From assembly GCF_017916325.1 (NCBI RefSeq), contig NC_090145.1:336501-400500 (forward strand): a stretch of DNA of 64,000 nt, written 5' to 3'. Source of the DNA: Leishmania martiniquensis (Eukaryota; Euglenozoa; Kinetoplastea; Trypanosomatida; Trypanosomatidae). The notes under the pieces are model-generated. The model did no database searches. It saw only the letters and a list, made by a program, of their open reading frames with translations, and was not told where the DNA came from. A program made the position numbers and the translations under genes. Shown here in pieces: positions 1-10,440 of this stretch (position 1 is its first letter; each line of letters starts with the position of its first letter).

Positions 1-1
1 G

Positions 2-3000
2 ACCCTTCTGGCGTCTGGCTACTACTTTGTATGCTTCCTCACGTACGGTCAGCTGCGTGACTTTCCCGTCGCGAACGCTGCAGGCGGCTACGTCTTCTCC
101 GTTGGTCTGATAGGCGCGCAGAAGTATACGGTGACGCCGTCGCCTGCGTTCCTCGGCCAACTCCTGAATATTGTGATTACCGGCAGCGAGCTCAGCAGCA
201 GCGACCACATCAAGATTGTTCGCGTCTCGCAGGATGAGCTGAGCAGCAGCGACAGCACCACGAGCAGTGAGGGGGGAAGCTACCCAACCCAGTGCACGCC
301 GGGCGCCGCAAACGCCGACGCCAGTGAGCCTGCCGGCGCAGCGGGCAGCAAGGTGGACAGCTTCAGCGAGACTGTGGCGCACTACCGTCCCCGCTTGAAC
401 GAAACCGGAACGTTCATCCTGTGCTACGAGAGCGCCGTGCTGAACAGCACGTGGATTTGGGTGACAGACGTGCACCACTTCACCGTCGGCCCAGCGCATC
501 CGACGCACTACAGCCTCTCCGTGGCACCACCGTACGAGACGGAGGTGCTTCTCCTCTACGTGCACGACAGCGGTGACAGCGGCAGCCCAGGGCGACTTCA
601 GGATATGGACAAGCTGATGCTGGTTGATCGCGGCACCGGAGTCAATGGGTTTGATTGCACAGCGAGCGCAACCAACAGCCGTTCTATTGGTTTTATCAGC
701 TACGTAAAGGCGCAGAGCAATAACAGCCTGCACGTGTACCAGATCTGCGGCTCCGCCGTGGCGAGCGTGACAGTCTGCTACGCGCTTGCAGGGGCTGCGG
801 GGGCGGCACCGAGCTGGGCGGAGGTTCCGCTTCGGTCCCCGCCACCGGCGTACATCTTTTCGGGTGTCTCGGTCGAGGCCGGCCCATTTGTAGGGCCGCT
901 GCGTGGCTCGCGCAGCAGCACATCGTCGAGCGTTACTAGCTGGGTGGAGCCACGGCCATACGAACCTTTTACGTTCTACTTCACAACGGATGTGGTAGAG
1001 CTGGAGGTGCAGCGCGTCGCCTTTGCGCTGGCGCCGGTGGTCGTGTGCGCCGTGGACGCGAGCTACGTGGCACCGCTTTTCTACAAGAAGGATGTTAGTC
1101 ATCTGAGCACCTTCACGGTGTCTCTGCCGTACGCAGGCAACTACACAGTCTTTCTCGGCCCCTACGCGACAGCGTCGGCGCCGAACATCACGCATGACAC
1201 TCCGCTCGTGGTGGGGAAGTGCGACCCGTGCAACTTCGCGCCGAGGCACGCACTCGCTGGCGGGTACGCGCTGCTGTCTTTCCCCAGCAGCGTTGGCAGC
1301 TCCCTCAGCAACACAGACGAGGTGCGACTCTTTCCAGTGTCCCAGGGGCTGGGAGGGCGACCGTGTGAGGCGACGACAGGGCCGTACGCCAGTGTCACTC
1401 TCACCCCTATCAAGGAGCTGAGCACAAGCGATGCGACAGTCTTCAACGTGACAACGGGCGCAGAGACGGAGAACACGTACCTCGGAGTGTACTACGTGTG
1501 CTACCGCAAGGCGATCGTGTCCTCCACCAGCGCTGCCCGCTCGACATCGAACTTCGCCGTTGTGGCTGAGAACGATGGCACAGCCTCCACTTTCTCTGTC
1601 TACCCGCCCGACCTCCTCACCGCCACCGTGTGCCCCGCGTCGCCGATGTACGCGCTCGAGACAGTCGCATTCAAGGTGACGGCGCGCGACGAAGCGATGT
1701 ATCCGGATGTTCCCTTCACTGACTCGGATGTCCTCGTCGTGGTGCCGTCTGATGTGCAGAGCAGTGCCATTGGCGGCGGCTGCAGCAGCATCACCGACGT
1801 GGACACCCTCGTGGCGGACTCGGGCGGCCAAGTGCAGCTGGCGACTCTGGACACGTACGGCAGCGGTTACTCCAACTGGCGCCTTACCTTCGCGAGTCAG
1901 GCGGCGACGGTGAACTACAGCTGGTGCTTCAAGCTGAAGGACGACGTGCTCTTCCGCAACATATCAGACGCGCTGCAGACGGTGAAGATGGAGAACCCCT
2001 ACGAGGTCGCCACCACCCCGCCGGTCGTCCTGCCCAGCTCGAAACCGGTGCGGATCCACATTAAAGGATCTGGGCTGCTGCCGACAGACCACCTGTACAT
2101 CGTCTCCGCCTCCGAGTCGTGTGCGGAGACGTGTGACCACCCGCTAACGCCGACCGAGTGGCCTGGCGGCACGCACACCACCGAGTACGTGAACTCAACG
2201 ACGATGCTGGCGACCTTCTCGAAGCCCATCGGCACCGTCGTCTCCCTCGGCGTGTGCTACCGCCGCACCGGGCGCTACCTTACACGGTTGGTGGACATCC
2301 ACGTCCGGGAACCGAATCCGGTCTCCTACACGGTCAGCTTCGTGCCGCGCGTCGGAACGCGGCCGACGTTGACGTTCACCGGAACGAAGCTGACGAGCAC
2401 GGACGCGGTGATGATTGTACGGCCCGGAGACGCGTGCCTTGCGCATAACGCCGTCGCCACCGGCACTCTCGTGTCGGTCAGCAGCAACGCCACAAGTCAC
2501 TTCCTTCTCGCGCTGGTCGGCAGTGCCGTATTGGCGCAGCACTACACCGTGTGCTACGAGGTGTCGACCATCGGCGCCTATGTGGAGGTAGCGCCGGAGC
2601 TTCTCGTGTTGGAAGGGGGTCCATCGAGCGTCATGTCGAGCAACAAGCCGATGCGCGGCCGCGCCACGGTGCTGACCGTGGCCGATCCACAGTTAGGGGA
2701 CGAGATGTACATTGCCTGCGCTGGGTGCAGTTGCTTCGACGAAGTAGAGGCTGTCGTGCCGTACGGTGATGTGCACGCGACGGCGCATCTCACCGAGGGT
2801 ATCGCCTCCTCCTCCGGCACGGCTTCCATCTCGCTGCGTGTCGGCTTCGGCAATACGCAGAGTTACCCGATTTGCTATCGCCGCAGCGACAGCGGGTACG
2901 CGCAAGTTGGGGGCACCCAATACTTTGTCACCCCGGTGCCAAACGCGCCAAGCACGTTGGCGCGGCTTCCCCCCGCCGTGCAGTACCAAGGCGAGCGGCT

Positions 3001-6000
3001 GTACTACAACTTTTCGAGCTACACCTCGGCCGCGCCGCTAAGCAGCAGCGACCACGTCATGATGGTGCACGAGTCCCGCAACTGCTGGGACAACCTGGAG
3101 ATCGACCCAAGCGGTGTGGTGGTGGACTCCAGTCCGCTGACGGGCACCCTCTCGTCCCTCGGCATCGGTGAGTGGGAGGCGCACGTGCCTTCGCTGGGGC
3201 CTGGTGTGCCTCCGACCGCCGCCACGCTGTTCCCGCTCTCCTACCTGCTGTGCTACCGCCAGTTCCCGCAGGCGGAGTACGTGAGCGTGCCGTATGGGAC
3301 GCAGGCAGCGCTGATGAAGGCGGCCGACCCGGCGGTCTTCACGACGGAGCCGAGCACCGTCGAAAAGGGCGTGTTGGAAGTGAACATGACGTTTTCCTAT
3401 GTCGACGCAGGGCAGTGCGGCGACGAGGCGTATGTGGTACAGTTCACGAAGCTGACAGACACGGTCTGCGACGATCCCGAGTCCATGGTTGTCGCGCCGC
3501 GCGGAGACGCGTACCCGACGTACATGCTGAGCATGTCAGGCGGCGCGACCGCGGGCAGCAACAACACGGCCGTCTGCTACGTCCGCGCAGGAGGGACGGT
3601 GGCAGAGGTGCCGCAGCTGCTGATGGTGGCAGAGAGCAATCCGAGCGGCTACTTGACGAACGTCACACTTGGGGAGGTGCCGCGCGAGCGGCAGTACATC
3701 GAGTTCACCATCGTCGGCTCTGGCCTGAGTGTCGCGGAGGATGCAGTCGTCTTCACCGATGTGCCGTGTGCGATTGCGCCGCGCCCGTTCAAATCAAGCA
3801 TCCACCTCTCGCGCCTCGGCGACGCCACCTCCAACGGCACAGCGTACGTGGTGGTCACGCAATTCATTGCGCCGAGGAGCCCGCTTGACATCTACGTATG
3901 CTTCCGGCACAAGTCGGTGTGGCGTGAGGTTGGCGAAGCGCTAACGCTGAACGCGCCGCAGCCCCTGACAGTGTCGTTGGTTTCCTCAGGCGGGATGCAG
4001 GCAACTCCCCGCGCGGGGCAGCACCTGTACCTGCATCTGATCGAGGGTGCATCGACGGTGCCTATCGGTGCCGCGGTTCTGAGAGTGGAGGAGACGGGGG
4101 TAGGAACGTGGTGTCACAACTTTACTGCGGAGCACGTGCAGGAACCCTTTCTGAGTATATGGTCGGCGGCGATACTGGACGTATCCGTGTGGCAGGTGCC
4201 GGGGCACGCGCGGTTGTGCGTCCTCACCGCCGCCAACACACCGTGGGCTGACGTGGCCACCACCGTTGATGCATTGAGCATCTACATTGACCCGGCGAAC
4301 CCGTCCTCCATGAACGTCTTCCCTCGTCCGCCGCGCGTCGGGCAGAGCGTTACGCTGACGTTCGTCCTGCTGGTGTCGTCGAGCCCGGCGGATGTGGTGA
4401 AAATCACGGCGCCGGACTACGAGCCGTGCGAGGTGGCCCAGAGCATTGTCGGCTTCCCTGCTGCCATGGCGGTCACCGTCAAGGACGAAGCCACGACGGT
4501 CCTCACGCTGGTCGACTCAACAGATCCGCTGCTTTACCGCAGCTTCAACGTCACTGGTACGTACCGTGTGTGCTACTACAGCGCAACAGAGCTGGTGTGG
4601 GGAGTGGTGGGTGGCACGCTCGCCGCCGGCTCCATCACGGTGGAGGAGCCGGTGCCGCAGTCGTGGGACGTCAGTTCGGGCAGCACCACCGTTGGTCAGG
4701 CCTTCGCCCTCGTGTTCCACGACGAGCTCGGTCTTCTTCAGCCAAGCTCCGGCAAAGACCTCGCGTGGGCGGCGCCGTCCAACATGCGCTGCGACGAGGA
4801 CCCGTACAAGTGCGGCGGCTGCATCATCTTTGAATGGGATGCGTCACTTAGCAGCCCCACGACGGCTGTCACGGCCTCCAACGTCTCCGTGCGCGTGGAC
4901 AAGATGAACCTGTGCTACCGCCTCTTTCAGGCCTCGCCAGCGCTGGTGCCCGGCCCCCTGAGCATCACGACAGGCCCCATCCAGTGCGTGGAGGAGGACT
5001 CCTTCATCTCAGGGCAACGGCAGCGGGTGACGTTCCGCCTGGAAGCTGGAACCGACGTCACCAGCGACAGCTGGCGCCTCGCCTTCTACGCGACCACGGC
5101 GCTGAACTGTCACGAGCGCTACGTTCAAAGCTTTGTCCCCGGGTCCGCGCAGCTGGACTCGACGACGAGCACATCCGCGACGTACTGGGTACTGTGGCCG
5201 GCTGGGCTTGGTATCACAGCCGACAGGTACACTATTTGCTACACGCACAACGGACGAGCGGGGACAGTGTGCACGTGCGGGCAGATCGACGCGAATACCG
5301 GTGAGTGCTACATCACTGGCACACCCGGGTCGCCACAGAGCTTCACGCCATCGCCGCAGCCGACATATGTCGGGCAGAGAATCACACTCAACCTGACGGT
5401 GAACGCGTCCATGGCGGCCTACCCGCCCACCGCTATCAAGTTTGTCACGTACACGGATGAGCTGACGCTCTGTGACAGCCCGCCCGCCTTTCCCCCGCTA
5501 GAGGCCAGCCTGACACGGATCAGCCCGTTGTTGTACCAGTATGTCTTTCAGCACGACTATGCCCTCGGCTCTGCCACGCTGGTGGTGTGCGCGCTGACGG
5601 AGTTGTCGACGTCGTACACCCGCGTCGCCTCCACGGTGGTGCCATCGTCGCCAACGACGAACAACACACTATGGCTTCGGCCCTACGTCGCCCTCATCAC
5701 ATTCCCCTCCGAGGCGAAATTTTTGCGCGCGATGCAGACGCTGAGCCTGACCTTCACCATGGCGAGCCAGGAAAGCGACGACGTGGTGAGCCCGCACGAC
5801 CGCATCACGGTCGTCCGTGACCCGTACAACTGCGTCGCGTCCTACATCGAGGCCCAGGACCCGCCCACGCTCATGGAGATGTTCTACCTCCCAGACACAG
5901 CCTTCCTGACGCTGCCGGCGACGGTGCTGAGCGCCAACGTGTCGCTCTTCCTCACCCGAACCCTCGTCACCTTCGCCGACAGCGAGGCCGGTCACGGCCT

Positions 6001-9000
6001 CCACTACGTCTGCTATAAGTTGACGGACGGTACGTGGGCGCCGGTGCTGCCAGGCCTGGAGATAGCAGACGCCCTCATCAACGGCTGCTCCATCACAGGT
6101 GCGCTGATCCCTTCCAACGGCGACGACGGCGGGCCAAGCGGCTCGACGACCAGTAATGAGGGCTCGCTGCGCGCCATGCTGTACGCCCCGACCCGAATCC
6201 TCGGCACGGCCCTCTTCGGGTCCCTGGCGACGCCGTCGGTGGATGCGGTGCGGGTCGTACCGCAAAGCGAGTGGTGCGCGAACGATGCGGCGGCTGTCTT
6301 TACCATTCCCGTCGCCTCCGACTCTTCCTCCAACTCGAGCAGCGGCAGCGTCGCAGCAGTGTTCTTCGCGCCGCTGCCGGGCACATACAAAGTGTGCTAC
6401 CGCTTCGAAGCCATCACAAACTGGAGCCCGGCGTGCACGGACCTAAATGTGGCGAGCCCGACCCCGATCGGGGCGGCGGCGGGGTGCTGGAACGTCGGGC
6501 AGGCAATAGACGTGACGGTGAGGCACGTCATCACCGGTTACCTTTTTACACCGATGGACAGCTTGCGCTTCATCCATGGCGCGTCTCCGTGTCTTCTCTC
6601 GGATGGCTCGCTAACGACGTCCTTGGCGACGGTGACGGTGGACGACGAGGTGCAGCCTCCCAACGGCACCGCGCTCTCTGGTGTAACGGTGGAGCAGACA
6701 ACCTACGAAATGCAGCCCGTCTTTTTCCGCACGAGTACCACGGCTGTACGACTGTGCTACACCGATGCTGCGGGCAACCAGTTCGCCGTGCCCTTGACCT
6801 ACACCAGTAGCCCGGGCAAGTCGCTCTTTCCCGTACAGGACCGCCAGCCGAGCACTGTCTACCTTTCGCACGATCACATTCAGGCTGGGCAGCGGTTGTT
6901 TCTGAACTTCACCTCTGCCAGTCCCTCTGTGACGCCCTCGCTACTCCCGTTCGCCGCACTGCCGCAGCCCTACACCCCAGGCCCCGCATTCAACGGCACT
7001 TTCGACGCAGTAACGCTGCTGTCAGTGCCGAGCAGCTCTGCCTATCTCGATGGCCGCTGCAGTGTCGCGCTGCGCACCGGAATCCTCTCCCCTACCGAAT
7101 TCCTAGGTGTCTACGGCCCACCGGCGCAGAACAGTGGCAGCTATGCTCCGTACACCATCGGCAACTATGACCCAACAGTCGGGCAGCACTACATTGCATG
7201 CTACCAGCTCTCAACGTGCGGCGTGGTGGACAGCGGCCACCCGTTCCGCGTCTTCAACGCGAACCCGTCCAACGTCTACACTGACGTCAAGGCGCCTCGG
7301 CGGGGGCAGCTGATGAAAGTGCTGTTCGAGCGAGATGCGTCGACGCCTGGAGCGGTGGCGCTGGCACCTGGAGCGGATCGCGGCGCCAAGGTGACCAATC
7401 TCGCCTCCTGCTGGGCCCTCGCCACCACCTCTGGCGAGGTGGTGCAAGGTACGCCAGACCTAACGCACTTCACGACCATCTTCCACGCGCAGGATCCAGG
7501 GCTCGCCTCGACGACGACCACGCGTAGCTGTTACATGCTCGGCAAGGGCGGCTGGTCAGAGGTGCCGAACGGTGTGGCAAAGGTGCTCGCTGCCAACCCC
7601 GCACGCTTCGATACGACGCCGAGCTCGGCTAGGGTGAATGGGGTGAACTTTATCCGCTTCTACGGAATGGGTCTTGGCAGCAGCGACCGGGTGAAGCTCA
7701 TCACGCACTCCCTGAATTGCAGCGAGGACTCGGTGCCGCCTTCGACCTTCGCAGTCTTCAGTGTGAGCGCACCAACCAGAGCCACCCCGGGCACATCGAA
7801 GGGGTGGACAGTGACGGAGGTGAGCAGAGATGGGTCGATGGCGACGCTGAACTTCACGGCTAGCGCGACTGGAGTGTTCAGTGTGTGCTACCGGCTGGCG
7901 CAAGATGCAGTATGGACACTGGTGTACGCCGACCTCGTCATCTACGAGCGCAACCCGCCTGTCGTCACCCGCACACCGGTCACCACACTCGAGGGCGAAC
8001 TCTTCACACTGAACTTCACAGCGTCTAAGGAAGGCTCGTCTTCGCTTTCCGTCAACGATCGCGTAGTGCTGTACTTTGGCTCAAACGTGAACTGCCTTGC
8101 CCCGTCGGCAGCCGAGACGGCGCCATCCGTGACGGCTGCTCCCTCACGCACCGACACGCTTCCGCAGTCGATCGCGTTTCAGTTGGACGTCGGCACGCGC
8201 GGCCACTACACTCTTTGCTACCGGGTTGCCATCTCGAGCGTGCCAGGCGGGTACGTGACGGTGTGGGGCTACGATGTCGTGATGATCGCGTCAAATCCAC
8301 AGGATGTGACGCTCTTCCCAGCTCGTGTGCCGAGCGTACACAGGCCATCGGAGCTGCTGACGCTCGTGTTTCTTGGATGGGGGCTTGTGGCGACGCCGGA
8401 ACAGGCGGATGCGGTAAAGCTAATCCATGTCAGTGCGGAGGGCACGGCCACCGACGCGATGTGCCAGCAGACCCCAACCGCAGCGGGGGTAGCCTCTTAC
8501 CCACTCTACGCGAATGGGACGTACGCGGAGCAGGTGCTGGTGGTGTTGCCCTCCGAAATCAAAGGGTCGTACGCAGTGTGCTACAAGCTGAGTGGTGGGC
8601 AGTACCACGTCATTGGCGAAGAGCTGACCATCACCGGGACGGCGAGCCCGAGCGGGGCCACATCGACGAAGCTCAGCGGCAGCAGCACGCCGCTCTCCTC
8701 TGGGGAGTCGATGTCGTGGTCGTTGGTTGGCGCAGACTCGCAGTCCTGCGCCGACAGTGCGGCCCTTCTCTTCTTCAGCGACCATAACTGCGCCGATGTG
8801 CGCTACTACGTCAGCGTGTCCGCGATACTGTTGTCGAGCACGTCCATAGCGGCCACGTTCCCAGCCGGGGCGGCAGTTGTGTTGAACTGCAGTGGCATGA
8901 CGCAGCTGCGTGTGCCATGGACGTACCCATTTCGTGTCGACTCGACGAGCGCTGCGGCATCGTCATCGGCAGTGCCCCTTTCCCTGTGCTACTGGAGTGC

Positions 9001-10440
9001 TGGCAACGGTGCCGTCTCCGTGCTGTCGAACAACACCATCGCCCTCAGCCCAGGTGTGCCGCCGCCGCTCGACATGACACTGCTGGTGACGGCGCAGAAA
9101 GTGTTCAGCTTCGATCTGGCCGTGTTGCCAACGGTGACGGACTGGATCGTGTTGGTTGAGGATCCGGCCCACTGCGTCGGCGTCCAACCCCCGGCCGACG
9201 CCGCGTACTTCACAAGCATGCGCTACGATGCGGCCACGTCCGTGACCACCATCACAGCATCGGTTCCTCACGCTGGGTTCTACTACGTATGCTACTCGCA
9301 TCAAACGGGCTTGTGTGCCGCCAGTGCGGGGCGCGAGTGTGCGCGCGTGGTGGCGATGGTGGAGGCAACAGCCGCGAGCCCAGGGAGCTGGAGCGGCCAA
9401 CCGGCACCGGTGTACGTGTCAAGTCGTTTGGCCGTCACGCTAACGTTTGCGAGCAGCGTCGATGCGTCAGCGCAAGGGGTGACAGCGGCGGCGTGGCTGT
9501 CTGCCATGGCCGCCGGGGATACGCCACTCACCATGCGGGATGTATGGGTCGCGTGCGCGCAATCGCAGATAGAGATGTCGCTGCGGTACAGTTTGACGTA
9601 CACCAACGCGAGCGGCGCATGGAACACTGATCACATCCTAACGCGATCTGGCCCGTACGCCCTGTGCTACACTTCGCAGCCGACGACCTCTTCGCCTCTG
9701 CATCTTTTCGGTCCAGTCCGCCAAGCTGGACCGATAGTTCTGGCGAGCACCGTGACGGGAGTCCATCTTCCACCCTCGATGACGGTGTCAAACGTCAACA
9801 CGGTGGTGATCACGGGCGGTGGCTTGTCGATTACGGACGTGGTGATGGCCGTGGGGCTCCCTTCCTCGGCCATGTCAGCGTCGGCGTCCGCCGCGACTGT
9901 GGTGCCGAGCGACATCTGCACGAACGACACCTACGTACCTCGGGTGAACTCGACGAATCCGAGCCTGACGAAGGGCACAGGTATGACATCCATGCCGCGC
10001 AACCTGGTCTTCACAGCGGCCGGGGACTACGTGCTGTGCTACACCGCGACCTACGGCCTCACGACGAGCGACAGCAGCGGGAGCGGGTCGGTGACGGGGG
10101 GGACACCCGTTCTCATCACCCCGACACCTTTCACGGTGTCGCCAAGTGTGATCAGCATGGCCGTCACGAGTGCCGTGCTCGAGGTGGGTGTTGAACTGAG
10201 CATCCGCTTCACCGGCAGCGGGCTGACCGTGTCCGACATGGCGGCGCTGGTGTACACGGGCGGCACCACAGGCTCGCCGACGGTGGCGGCTGTGTGCCTC
10301 GACAGCGATCCCACCTACACCACCATGGCATCCGCCAGCGCAGACAGCACCACAGCCGACTACAGCGCCACTCCGAGGGCCCCAGGCATCCACAGAGTCT
10401 GCTTCCGCAAGTCGCTGTCGGGCACCCCCATCCTATTTCC
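2..10440 (+). repeat. Array of about 29 divergent ectodomain repeats within the giant membrane protein
   Basis: The repeats are visible at protein level only; the DNA has diverged too far for simple tandem repeats. The hallmark is a Cys-Tyr (sometimes Cys-Phe or Cys-Val) near the end of each unit, usually V/L-C-Y-R/K, followed 5-12 residues later by an aromatic plus Val. A second Cys sits mid-unit and probably pairs with it. The interval averages about 130 residues. The last clear copy (VCFRKSLSG) ends near 10440; the sequence beyond it is not of this type. Confidence 0.8.

Noticed and set aside
3172..3888. A 238-codon plus-strand frame inside the giant gene
   Set aside because: It is in another frame of the giant gene and Arg/Gly/Ala-rich, a typical shadow of GC-rich coding DNA.
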